A stretch of DNA of 64,000 nt from Polyangiaceae bacterium (lineage in GTDB: Bacteria; Myxococcota_A; Polyangia; Polyangiales; Polyangiaceae): positions 868,001-932,000 of the forward strand of contig JADJXL010000015.1 in assembly GCA_016715885.1 (NCBI GenBank), in the 5' to 3' direction. Under the pieces are notes generated by a model. It was not told the DNA's origin and did no database searches. It was given only the letters and a program-made list of their open reading frames with translations. Positions 34,743 through 43,020 of the stretch are shown piece by piece. The first letter of the stretch is position 1; the number at the start of each line of letters is the position of its first letter. Position numbers and translations under genes: made by a program.

Positions 34743-35692
34743 TCATTGCTTCGGCACGAAAATTTCGATGGCGCTTGGAACCATGTCGACGGTAATCGGT
34801 AGTCGACCGAGCGGCTCGCCGTCGACGTCGAGCAAGAAGCGATCGGCCACGTCTTTGTTGAGCAAGTCAATCTCGATGTGATCGCAGCGGTAATGCTTCA
34901 CGTCGAGCGAATGAATGTGCGTGCCGGTGTACATGCGCGTATTGACGGCAAGAAAACGCAGTCGCGGTGCGGCGCCGAGGTCGATGATGTCGAAGAGCCC
35001 ATCATCGGGGCTCGCCATCGGAGCTGCTTGCATTCCGCTGCCGAAGAATCTGCCATTACAAATGGCGATGAGCCGCGTCTCGATGGTCTCCTCACGCGAC
35101 ATGTCTTCGCGTCGCGTCGTGATTTTGAGCCGCCCGATGGCGCTGCGCGCCAGGCCCTTCAGCGACGACGTCAAATACGCCATCGTTCCCCGAGCGATCG
35201 CGACGATTGCGCGACGTATTGATCGACCAGCCCCCCGATGCCCGCCGAAAGAATGTTGATGAAGTACCCAGACTTTTTTTCTCCGTCGTGCGCCACGTAC
35301 GAGAAACGTCCGATGTCCACCGTGCGCGTTTGCCCGTCCGTGATCGCGCCACAATAGCGATCGAGCCGGTCTTCGAAGCCGAGCGTGCGTCGATAATCGC
35401 CGCCCGTACCCGCTCCGATGATCCCCATGCGCGGCAGCTTCACTCCCTCTTCGCGCGCTTGCATGAGCCCACATGCAACTTCGTGGATCGAACCATCCCC
35501 ACCCACCGCGACCACGATCCCGCGCCCCGCGAGCGCCGCGTCACGCGCGATGTCCACTGCATGCCGCGGCCGCTCCGTGAAACTCACATCCACCGAACCA
35601 AGATGCCGCTCGATCGGGCCGCGCATCTTCTCGAAAACGATGCCGGTTTTTCCTCGCCCCGATCGAGGGTTCACAATGAGAAGCGGTTTCAT
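34743..35692 (-). pseudogene. Diacylglycerol/sphingosine kinase family gene with single-base frameshift
   Basis: One YegS/LCB5-type lipid kinase gene of about 316 codons split into two frames. The first part (35692 to about 35190) reads LLIVNPRSGRGKTG, VVAVGGDGSIHEVACGL (the GGDG nucleotide motif) and GIIGAGTGGDYRRTL, then runs into a stop. The second part continues in another frame from GTMAYLTSSLKG through IAICNGRFFGSGMQAAPMASPDDGLFD to LLDVDGEPLG. Adding one G to the GGGG run at 35188-35191 restores a continuous protein, so a one-base deletion in a homopolymer is the cause. It is either a true inactivation or an assembly error. Confidence 0.82.
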
Positions 35693-35819
35693 TCACTCAT
35701 TCCTTGCCACGACACGACCCGCCACGACAAGTCCATCCGTCGTTACGCGAGTTTTTCGCAGTGGCGCGAAGTGTTTTTCGCGCCCAGCACGCTCCGTCGA
35801 AAGATTTGGACCCGCTGCG

Positions 35820-36134
35820 TCAAATTCGCTTCGCCGTTTCTTGCTCGACCCATTGCAAATAATCGGCAAGGCCCTCTTTCGGCTCGAATGTCAAAATTTT
35901 TGGAACTTCGTAAGGATGCAGCTCACGCACGCGCTTCATCATCGCCGGGGCGGCCTCGTCGGATGTCTCCATGAGCAACACGGTTTCGCTTTCATCGCAA
36001 ATTTGGCCTTTCCACCGATAAATCGACCGAACGGGTGCGATGATGTTTCCTCCTGCAACGAGTGATTCTTCGACCAATTGGCGAAGGAGCGGCGCCGCTT
36101 GATCGGGTGGGCACGTGACGAATACGATGCGCAT
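35820..36134 (-). CDS. cutA: CutA1 divalent cation tolerance protein
   Basis: A 104-residue CutA1: MRIVFVTCPP, SIYRWKGQICDESETVLLMETS, VRELHPYEVPKILTF and YLQWVEQET match the family end to end. CutA1 is a small, very stable trimer linked to copper tolerance in E. coli; its true role is unclear. The start ATG (36134-36132) directly abuts one copy of the dispersed 9-mer: upstream reads AGGACAAACC then ATG, so the motif supplies the AGGA part of the ribosome-binding site. It is preceded on the minus strand by the thioesterase gene with a gap of 9 bp. Confidence 0.95.
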   Translation of the reverse strand: MRIVFVTCPPDQAAPLLRQLVEESLVAGGNIIAPVRSIYRWKGQICDESETVLLMETSDEAAPAMMKRVRELHPYEVPKILTFEPKEGLADYLQWVEQETAKRI

Positions 36135-36143
36135 GGTTTGTCC

Positions 36144-36911
36144 TCATGAACCAAACGTTTCCAGGGTTTCTCGAAGGGAAGTCAAAAAAGCCGCCCGCGA
36201 TCGTTCGAGCAAATAAAAGTGTCCTCCGTCGAAAAACGTCGCGGAAAAACGCCCCCGGGTATGCTCGCGCCAGGCTTCGAGCTCGTCCGGATCCAGGCGA
36301 TGATCGCTTCGCCCACCGAATACTGCGATCGGGAAATCGAAAGGCTCGTCGGGCGAATGAGTAAACGTCTCGAATATCGTGAGATCTGCGCGAAGGGGCG
36401 GTAAAAAAATATCCATCAGCTCTTGATTCTGCAAGACGGCCTCGGGGGTTCCGCCATAACGACGTAATTCTTCGATGAATCGTGGCGTTGGCAAGTCGTG
36501 AAGAGGCATTCTACGCATGGGCAAATGGGGCGCTCGCGTGCCCGAAGCAATCAGCCCGCGAGGTAATGCCGCATTTCTGTGGCGCAATTCGCGCGCGAGC
36601 TCGAAGGCGACGTGCGCGCCGAGGCTGTGTCCGAAAAACGCATAGGGCAATTCGAGTTTTGGAAGAATGACTCGCGCCGTGGCATCCACGAGAGGCTTCA
36701 TCGCGTAATACATCGGCGCATTGAAAAGCGTCTCGCGGCCAGGCAATTGCAAAATCGACAATTCGACCCACGGCGGCAGCGACGTGCTCATCACGCGATA
36801 TGGGTACGCGCCACTTCCCGAGTGCGGAAAGACAAACAAACGCAGACGCGCCGCCACGGAAGACGGAACATGGACCCACGCAGGGGCAGGCGGCAAAGGG
36901 CGACTTTCCAC
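36144..36911 (-). CDS. Type II thioesterase (alpha/beta hydrolase)
   Basis: About 255 residues. RLRLFVFPHSGSGAYPYRV, then FGHSLGAHVAFELARELR (nucleophile Ser in GHSLG), FGGRSDHRLD (acid) and FFDGGHFYLLE (His) form the type II thioesterase triad and match GrsT-like editing enzymes. These free carrier proteins of NRPS or PKS lines from wrong acyl groups. No NRPS or PKS gene is in the window, so it is an orphan. The start is uncertain: GTG 36911 or GTG 36857 both lack a clear binding site, and the frame is open much further upstream. It is co-oriented with cutA (9-bp gap). Confidence 0.82.
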   Translation of the reverse strand: MESRPLPPAPAWVHVPSSVAARLRLFVFPHSGSGAYPYRVMSTSLPPWVELSILQLPGRETLFNAPMYYAMKPLVDATARVILPKLELPYAFFGHSLGAHVAFELARELRHRNAALPRGLIASGTRAPHLPMRRMPLHDLPTPRFIEELRRYGGTPEAVLQNQELMDIFLPPLRADLTIFETFTHSPDEPFDFPIAVFGGRSDHRLDPDELEAWREHTRGRFSATFFDGGHFYLLERSRAAFLTSLRETLETFGS

Positions 36912-37045
36912 GCATCGATAAGCACCACGACGAAGCTCGAAGGTCAAGTGCAGAGCTTGGTCGCGCTCCCTTCGACGGGCAAAGCGGCTTGCCACGACAC
37001 CGCTGGCATGTGGAGCGAGCGCGCGCGGCGTGGTATATGCCCCGG

Positions 37046-37969
37046 ATGAACACCGTGCGAGGGAGGACGCTGCGTGCAAAAACGTCCGTGCGACGTGGGC
37101 GCGTGGCTTCGGACGAGGCTCTCCGACGGGCGCTCGATGACGTTCGTGCGAGATGCGACGTCGAGACGCGTCGCGCAGCCGATCCGGTGCATTTCGTGCA
37201 TCGTTACGATCGTCGTGAGGACCAAGAGATCGTCGCATTGATTGCTTCGGCGCTCGCATTCGGCAATGTAAAGGCGCTTTGCGCAAAAATCGAAGACGCT
37301 CTGGCACGCCTGGGTCCGCACGTTGCCCGCTGCGCAGATGACGCAGCCGATGTGCACGCTCGGCTTTCAGGATTTCGACATCGATTGTACCGCGGTGAGG
37401 ACTTGGCGTTGCTCGTCGTCGGAGCTCGGCGCATGCAACGAGCGCATGGAACGCTTGGGGCTTCGTTCGTCCATAAATTGGAAAATGGCCGAACGTTTCG
37501 CGAGGCCTTGGGCCTATGGGTCACCGAATTGCGACAGCGGGGAGGATTTCCAGCATTCGGTGCCGACGACAATTTAGGAGCGGATCATCTCTTGCCCGAT
37601 CCCGCAAAAGGTAGTGCCGTCAAACGCTTGATGCTTTTTTTGCGATGGATGGTGCGTCCAGCCGATGGCGTGGACCTCGGGTTATGGGATGTTCCTGCGT
37701 CTCGTCTCGTCATTCCGCTCGACACGCACATTCACAAGTTGTCTCGTAATCTCGGTTTGACCTCGCGCACGGCTGCTGATTATCGTGCGGCCGAAGAAAT
37801 CACGGAGGCGCTCTCGCGTCTCGACCCGAGCGATCCCACCAAATACGATTTTTCCTTGTGTCACCTCGGGATGCTGCAATCCTGTCCTTCGCGAAAAGAC
37901 GCGGTTCGTTGTGAAGGTTGCGGCGTGAAGCCCGTATGCAGGCATTGGCAAGCGCGGGCGTCGCGATGA
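37046..37969 (+). CDS. TIGR02757-family protein with endonuclease III-like Fe-S motif
   Basis: About 307 residues. The body has IASALAFGNVKALCAKIEDALARLG and the signature LVIPLDTHIHKLSRNLGL. The C-terminus is DFSLCHLGMLQSCPSRK followed by a spaced Cys cluster, C-x8-C-x2-C-x5-C (CPSRKDAVRC, CEGC, CGVKPVC). This is close to the C-x6-C-x2-C-x5-C loop that binds [4Fe-4S] in endonuclease III and MutY, with an HhH-like body. A DNA-binding or repair role is inferred, not shown. ATG 37046 lies 134 bp from the divergent thioesterase start and has no clear ribosome-binding site. Confidence 0.85.
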   Translation: MNTVRGRTLRAKTSVRRGRVASDEALRRALDDVRARCDVETRRAADPVHFVHRYDRREDQEIVALIASALAFGNVKALCAKIEDALARLGPHVARCADDAADVHARLSGFRHRLYRGEDLALLVVGARRMQRAHGTLGASFVHKLENGRTFREALGLWVTELRQRGGFPAFGADDNLGADHLLPDPAKGSAVKRLMLFLRWMVRPADGVDLGLWDVPASRLVIPLDTHIHKLSRNLGLTSRTAADYRAAEEITEALSRLDPSDPTKYDFSLCHLGMLQSCPSRKDAVRCEGCGVKPVCRHWQARASR

Positions 37970-38009
37970 ACCATGATGTAAAGCTAGAATCAACCGCATG
38001 TGAGTTGCC

Positions 38010-38819
38010 ATGAACCCTCCCCAAAACGTTTCCCTCGTCATTTCCGAGCGCCCTGGTTTTCGCGCTGGAATTCGGGCTCTTTTCGATGGATATCGGTATC
38101 TCTTCCGAACGCCGGACATTTGGCCCCTTGCGATCGTTCCGATCATCGTCGCATTGATACTCGCCGTCGTATTTGGCGTGGGTTCCGTGCAAGGTGCGCT
38201 TTGGCTCGTTGCCAAGTATATGACGAGTGACGAGCCGAGCGTCTACTTCACCATTGCATTGGTGATCGTCAAAATTCTTGCCGTTCTCGTGGCCCTTGCC
38301 GTCGCCCTTTTTCTCGCTTTTGCCCTCGGAAAACCCCTTTCCGGTCCAGTGCTCGAACGTATCGTTCGCCGCGTTTCGACCGAGCTCGGTGCGCCGGCTT
38401 GGCCGGCTCCGACGCTTGCACAAGACATTTTTCGTTCGCTCCAATCGAGCGTCGTGGCGCTCGTCTTTACAGCGCCCATTCTCGTGCCGCTCGTGGCCAT
38501 TGGCATCATCGTTCCGCCGGCGGCGGTGATTACGACGCCGCTGCAATTCATCGTGACGGCCATGGGTGCAGCATGGGACTTTTGCGATTATCCGCTATCG
38601 ATTCGCGGCACGCCGGTGAGCGATCGAATCGAGTTTGTCCGCAGAAACAAGCGAGCCGTCATGGGTTTTGGCATGGGGCTTGGGCTTTTGTTGCTTTTGC
38701 CGTGCTCGCTTCTCGTGGTGCTACCCGCGGGTGTCATTGGCGCCGCGCATCTCGCGGTCGTGCTGGAACGGTGGGAGGCGGGTGAGCGGCAGCGATTGTC
38801 GAGTGCAAGCGCGCAATGA
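38010..38819 (+). CDS. EI24/CysZ-like multi-spanning membrane protein
   Basis: A 269-residue protein. It begins with a loop FRAGIRALFDGYRYLFRTPDIWPLAIVP, typical of EI24 (Pfam), and has four to six membrane helices: VPIIVALILAVVFGV, ALVIVKILAVLVALAVALFLAFAL, LVFTAPILVPLVAIGIIVPPAAVI and FGMGLGLLLLLPCSLLVVLP. CysZ members are sulfate/proton transporters; others are unassigned. It is probably alone in its transcription unit, just after the TIGR02757 gene with a 40-bp gap, and is convergent with the FG-GAP lipoprotein. Confidence 0.8.
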   Translation: MNPPQNVSLVISERPGFRAGIRALFDGYRYLFRTPDIWPLAIVPIIVALILAVVFGVGSVQGALWLVAKYMTSDEPSVYFTIALVIVKILAVLVALAVALFLAFALGKPLSGPVLERIVRRVSTELGAPAWPAPTLAQDIFRSLQSSVVALVFTAPILVPLVAIGIIVPPAAVITTPLQFIVTAMGAAWDFCDYPLSIRGTPVSDRIEFVRRNKRAVMGFGMGLGLLLLLPCSLLVVLPAGVIGAAHLAVVLERWEAGERQRLSSASAQ

Positions 38820-38862
38820 GGAAGCCGGCGAGATGGCGCGATGCTCGGGTGAGTCGATCAGG

Positions 38863-40425
38863 CTACGAACGAGCGATCGTTTTACGTGACAAACGACGCA
38901 TGCCGAGAGCGGCGAGGCCGATGCCGATGATCCACGGGGATTGATTCGTGGGCGACAGGTGGCGCGTGCTGCATTGGGCGCCGGCAACATTTTCGTCAAT
39001 CGCGTCCGGGGGGTCAACGTGGACGGCTTGCGGCGGCGGAGAATCGGGGTCTTCGAGCACCGAAAACATGTATGCCGAACCCGAATCGACTCCGTTGTCA
39101 TCGTCGCCGTAGGCGCCGACGATGACGCGGTCGCCGTCCATGCTTGCCGCAACGCCGAAGAGCTGACCCGGCAAGCCGTCGTTGGGAAGGTATTTGAACT
39201 TCTCCGTCCACACGTCGTCGATCAATTGGTACGCGTACGCGGACCCGGAATAGTCGCCATTGTCGTCATCCCAAAAGGATCCAATGGCGGCCATGTCGCC
39301 CCAGACGGCCACGGACGAACCGAATGTCTGGGCGGCATTCTTGTCTTTTGGCATGATGATCGCTTCTTCGCACCATTGCCCGCTATACCGGCCGAAAACA
39401 TAAACCGCGCCCGAATCTATGCAGTTGGAATCCTTGTAGGGTGCGCCTATGAAAGCCTTGTTTCCGTACAATGCGACCGAATATCCGAAGGTATCACCGG
39501 TATTGGCGTCGCTTGCCGTCAAGTGTGCTTGCTGGATCCAAATGCCGTTGTTTTCTCCATACGCAAAGACGGCGCCTGCATCCAAGCCCGATCCGTCGTC
39601 CCATGCTCCGATGAGTGCCGTCGTGCCATAAAGAGCCACGGCGCCACCGAAGTAACCGAATGGGCCGCCCGCGCTTGGCAACAGTTTTGACGTCTCGGTC
39701 CAGCTCGTGCCGTTGAATTTGAAAACGTACGCGGCGCCGCCGTCGGTTCCGATCGAATCCGAACTGGGGGCGCCGATGACAGCGACGTTTCCTTCGAGCG
39801 CGACCGCATAACCGAATTGATCGCCGGCAGCCCCGGTGCTCGGAACCAACTTGGCCTTGAGCGACCATACTTTGTTCGCACGCTCGTAGACGTACACGGC
39901 CCCCGTTTTCCCGTTGCTGCCTGCAGCTTCGGACGCACCGACGAGCGCCCGGTCGCCGGAGACTGCCACCGAAATGCCGTAGTAATCACCCGGCTTGCCA
40001 TCTTTGGCTATGAGCTTGGCTTCTTGCGCCCACACGCCACCGTCGTCGACGAATATGTATGCAGAGCCCGAATCTCCGCCCATGTCGTCATCGAACACGG
40101 CTCCCACGACCGCCGTCGTTCCGGAGATGCCCACCGACACTCCAAATGAATCGTATATGCCACCGTCCGACGGGAGCAGTTTTTTCTGAGGCAGAGCATT
40201 TACTTCGGGGCCGTTCGACTGCGGCTCGAGGGAAGGTGCTCCGCTGAAAGCCGATCGTTTTTTCGAAGGTGGCCGCGCTCCGCTCTGCGTCACGTCCTCT
40301 CGAAGGGCCGTGTCGACATCGGACTCTCCGACGTCCATCGGCTCTCCGCCGCAACCCGTCGCGAGGGCCATGGCTGCCACGATTCCACAACGTACTCCGA
40401 AGCTCCGCATGTCTCGCATCATCAT
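38863..40425 (-). CDS. FG-GAP/beta-propeller lipoprotein
   Basis: About 520 residues from ATG 40425, which has AGAAGGA about 8 nt upstream. A signal peptide with lipobox ALATGC is followed by six or seven similar repeats of about 50 residues, such as FGYSVALYGNKAFIGAPYKDSNCIDSGAVYVF and FGSSVAVWGDMAAIGSFWDDDNG, the FG-GAP (integrin alpha-like) beta-propeller. Asp-rich calcium loops are visible in most. The end (CSTRHLSPTNQSPWIIGIGLAALGMRR) looks like a short MYXO-CTERM tail. It is a surface protein with a possible adhesion role; the ligand is unknown. Several overlapping ORFs on the other strand are shadows. Confidence 0.82.
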   Translation of the reverse strand: MMMRDMRSFGVRCGIVAAMALATGCGGEPMDVGESDVDTALREDVTQSGARPPSKKRSAFSGAPSLEPQSNGPEVNALPQKKLLPSDGGIYDSFGVSVGISGTTAVVGAVFDDDMGGDSGSAYIFVDDGGVWAQEAKLIAKDGKPGDYYGISVAVSGDRALVGASEAAGSNGKTGAVYVYERANKVWSLKAKLVPSTGAAGDQFGYAVALEGNVAVIGAPSSDSIGTDGGAAYVFKFNGTSWTETSKLLPSAGGPFGYFGGAVALYGTTALIGAWDDGSGLDAGAVFAYGENNGIWIQQAHLTASDANTGDTFGYSVALYGNKAFIGAPYKDSNCIDSGAVYVFGRYSGQWCEEAIIMPKDKNAAQTFGSSVAVWGDMAAIGSFWDDDNGDYSGSAYAYQLIDDVWTEKFKYLPNDGLPGQLFGVAASMDGDRVIVGAYGDDDNGVDSGSAYMFSVLEDPDSPPPQAVHVDPPDAIDENVAGAQCSTRHLSPTNQSPWIIGIGLAALGMRRLSRKTIARS

Positions 40426-40783
40426 GACATCGTTCCTTCTGTGCCTTGCCAACGAACGCAGGATAACACGATTCTACCGATGCGTGCGATTCAATAGCCA
40501 GTCCGATCTTGCGTGGGCACGCTGTTGTCCCCACCCAGCATGCTGGCCATGCGCCGGTTGCATCGCATGTTCGTCGAGTTGCCCGACGACATCGTTCGAC
40601 GCGCGCATCTCGGCAAGGTCGCTCTGGTGATTGGCACATATTCATGCTATCCGCAGCAATCCGTACGGCTCACCTCCGGGCCTTGGACGATCCGAATCCT
40701 CACCGACAAACCCTGACCGCGAGTCCGTTGCTGCACCAAGGGCGAGCATAACATTCGAAAAAGCGAATGATTCCAGGAGCATC
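40426..40783. other. Intergenic region between FG-GAP lipoprotein and deoD
   Basis: About 360 bp. A 67-codon frame on the plus strand (40513-40716) has codon use resembling coding sequence in its first half, but there is no homologue I recognise and no ribosome-binding site, so I do not call it. The promoters of the divergent lipoprotein and deoD genes must lie here. One near copy of the dispersed 9-mer (CGACAAACC) is at about 40703. Confidence 0.4.
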
Positions 40784-41494
40784 ATGTCGACTCCCCATAT
40801 CAGTGCGAAACCAGGAGACTTTGCCGACGTCGTGCTCATGCCCGGCGATCCATTGCGTGCCGAACACATCGCCAAGACGTACCTCCAAGATGCCCGCCTC
40901 GTAACATCTGTGCGAAATATGTACGGCTATACCGGAACGTACCAAGGCAAACCCATATCGATCATGGGTCACGGGATGGGTATTCCGTCGTGCTCCATTT
41001 ATGCCACCGAGCTCGTGCGGGAATATCGAGTTCGCGCGCTCATTCGTATCGGCAGTTGTGGAGCTCTCGCGCCTGCGGCCAAGCTTGGTGACGTCATTCT
41101 TGCCATGGCCGGGTCGACCGATTCCAAGGTCAATCGCATGAGGTTTTTGGATCACGACTTTGCGGCGATTGCGGACTACGAATTGCTCGTGACTGCTGGG
41201 CTCGTGGCGAAGGAGCGACAAATTCCGGTGCACGTGGGCAACGTGATGTCCACGGACTTTTTTTATCACCCGCAGACGAATCTGCTCGATGTGGCAGAAA
41301 AAATGGGCATCCTGGCGCTCGAAATGGAAGTCGCCGGCCTCTATGGCGTGGCTTGGGAGTACGGCGCAAAGGCGCTCGGTATGCTCACCGTGAGCGATCA
41401 CCTTCGACGAAATGAGCACATGACCACGGAACAGCGGCAAACCTCTTTCGATTCGATGATTCGCCTTGCGCTCGAAACGGCAGTGCGCGCATGA
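40784..41494 (+). CDS. deoD: Purine nucleoside phosphorylase (DeoD type)
   Basis: A 236-residue hexameric PNP: STPHISAKPGDFADVVLMPGDPLRAEHIA, MGHGMGIPSCSIYATELV, RIGSCGALAPAAKLGDVILAM and ALEMEVAGLYGVAWEYGAKAL are the DeoD core, including the phosphate-binding GDPLRA and the ribose/base site MEVAG (E in ALEMEVAG). It phosphorolyses purine nucleosides for salvage. ATG 40784 has AGGAGC 4-5 nt upstream. It overlaps the next gene by 4 bp (ATGA), so the two form an operon. Confidence 0.96.
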   Translation: MSTPHISAKPGDFADVVLMPGDPLRAEHIAKTYLQDARLVTSVRNMYGYTGTYQGKPISIMGHGMGIPSCSIYATELVREYRVRALIRIGSCGALAPAAKLGDVILAMAGSTDSKVNRMRFLDHDFAAIADYELLVTAGLVAKERQIPVHVGNVMSTDFFYHPQTNLLDVAEKMGILALEMEVAGLYGVAWEYGAKALGMLTVSDHLRRNEHMTTEQRQTSFDSMIRLALETAVRA

Positions 41495-42147
41495 ATTCGG
41501 TCACCTTGGTAAACGACGATCCCATTCTCGATCGATTCGTCAATCTGCTCGTTCACGAACACGAATGCCACACGGTCATTCTTTACGGCTCGCGAGCGCT
41601 TGGGCTGCATTCGGCCGACAGCGATTACGATTTGCTGGGTATTCGTCAAAATGGCGAAGACACCCGTGATGCTCGTTTCGTGGACGGCGTTTTTCTGGAT
41701 GCTTTCATTCGTTCGGAAAAGTCCATCGAAGCTCGGGCGCATGCTTTCTTGCACGTGCGCGGAGGCGTTCCGCTTCTGGATCCTCACGGAATTGGCGCGC
41801 GGCTATTGTCAGAGATAGCCTTGGCGCTCGAATCACCGCCTCCGGAAATTCCGCGCGCCGAAATCGACGCGCGTCGAACGTGGTGCACGAAGATGCTCGG
41901 ACGAATCCGTCGCGCTACGCCGGACGACGTCGAAGCGCATTATCGCCGCCATTGGTTGCTCGTCGAGCTCTTGGAATTGTATTTCGTCCTTCGCGGTCGT
42001 CACTATTTGGGGTCCAAGGAAAGTTTTCGATGGCTGTTCGAAAACGACGAAGCGGCTTGGTGGGCATTTGCGGCGGCGCTGGCTCCGGAGGCGAATATCC
42101 AGGACATCGATATGCTCGTGGGGCTGGTGCTAGAGATGCCGAGCTGA
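41491..42147 (+). CDS. Nucleotidyltransferase-fold protein
   Basis: A 218-residue protein with the minimal nucleotidyltransferase (NTP_transf_2) motif LYGSRALGLHSADSDYDLLGI, the GSx10DxD active-site pattern, and a further acidic residue in FVDGVFLDAFI. The C-terminal part is helical (SFRWLFENDEAAWWAFAAALAPE) and may be a HEPN-like or substrate-binding bundle. The fold covers tRNA, antibiotic and protein nucleotidyltransferases, so the substrate is unknown. Its ATG overlaps the deoD stop (ATGA), suggesting a role tied to nucleotide salvage or merely read-through. Confidence 0.72.
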   Translation: MNSVTLVNDDPILDRFVNLLVHEHECHTVILYGSRALGLHSADSDYDLLGIRQNGEDTRDARFVDGVFLDAFIRSEKSIEARAHAFLHVRGGVPLLDPHGIGARLLSEIALALESPPPEIPRAEIDARRTWCTKMLGRIRRATPDDVEAHYRRHWLLVELLELYFVLRGRHYLGSKESFRWLFENDEAAWWAFAAALAPEANIQDIDMLVGLVLEMPS

Positions 42148-42183
42148 GAGCAGCGCTTGCTCTTCCTCTTCCTCGTTTGGACA

Positions 42184-43020
42184 TCAGAGTACACGAAACG
42201 GGGCATTGTTGGCTTCCCATTGACGGATATTCTTGGCCAACTGGCTCGCCAGCCAATCGGCATTGTCGAGCGATGCGCGTAGAATGGCCGCGATCTGCTC
42301 GCTTCCCGGATTGCGACTACCCAGAGTTCCGCGGCGCAGGCCGATAGCAAGAATATCGATTAGATCGTGCCCTTGACACACGAGCCAGGGGTCGACGGTA
42401 GGCAATGTATCGACCAGCGCCTTTAGCTTTGCCATGTCCATGGCCACCTGGTTTGCCGCAGCGTCGAAGAGTTCGTCCGGGTTGAACGACCAGTTTGGTT
42501 TTATGAACCTGAATGGGCGAAGGTTGGAGAAGCCGATTCCAATCCCATCTCGTGCTGACAACCACCGCAACTGCCCAAACGGCAAGGCGATTCGTAGAAG
42601 GTTGTCACGCACGGCACCGTGTTTTTCTTCAAAACGTTTGATTGCGTGGCTATCCCCATATTCTGCAAGAAGTCGTTCCAATGCAGATGAGCGAACCAGC
42701 GATGCATCAAGATCCCGTGACTCTGTATAAATGAGATTCGTCGATGGAAGTCGGCACCCATTCAACGAAGCACAATCGTCATCGCAGACGCCGAGGGCAC
42801 CGCGGAATTGTTTTGCGTCGAGGCGCTGAATGCCTCCCTCGACGGCAGGTTTCCCGCCCGCAATGACGATTTCACAAGCGTTTCGCGTGATACGACCGCG
42901 AAAAAACCGGCTGTCATCGTCACCCTCAACAACGAGGAACGCGCCTGAATAGCCGCCAATGCGCGAAAACAAGATTTCGGTTTCGACTTCTCCCGGACCT
43001 TTGAGTGCTGACAAGCTCAT
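42184..43020 (-). CDS. DUF4435 (AriB-like Toprim) protein of a PARIS-like pair
   Basis: About 278 residues from ATG 43020, which overlaps the stop of the upstream ATPase as ATGA. The frame extends to 43158 but that part lies inside the ATPase gene. The N-terminus GAFLVVEGDDDSRFFRGRI carries the VEG-x-x-D acidic cluster and VCDDDCAS the second acidic pair, as in DUF4435 Toprim-type nucleases. LIYTESRDLDASLVRSSAL is also typical. In PARIS the AriB nuclease is held by the AAA ATPase AriA and released on phage infection to cut tRNA. Order and pairing fit PARIS, but identity to AriB is inferred from motif pattern. Confidence 0.68.
   Translation of the reverse strand: MSLSALKGPGEVETEILFSRIGGYSGAFLVVEGDDDSRFFRGRITRNACEIVIAGGKPAVEGGIQRLDAKQFRGALGVCDDDCASLNGCRLPSTNLIYTESRDLDASLVRSSALERLLAEYGDSHAIKRFEEKHGAVRDNLLRIALPFGQLRWLSARDGIGIGFSNLRPFRFIKPNWSFNPDELFDAAANQVAMDMAKLKALVDTLPTVDPWLVCQGHDLIDILAIGLRRGTLGSRNPGSEQIAAILRASLDNADWLASQLAKNIRQWEANNAPFRVL

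Noticed and set aside
35188..35191. Programmed frameshift in the lipid-kinase gene
   Set aside because: No slippery heptamer or downstream structure is evident and the family does not use recoding; a one-base deletion or sequence error is simpler.
40513..40716. 67-codon plus-strand ORF upstream of deoD
   Set aside because: Some coding-like codon use but no binding site, family or conservation evidence.
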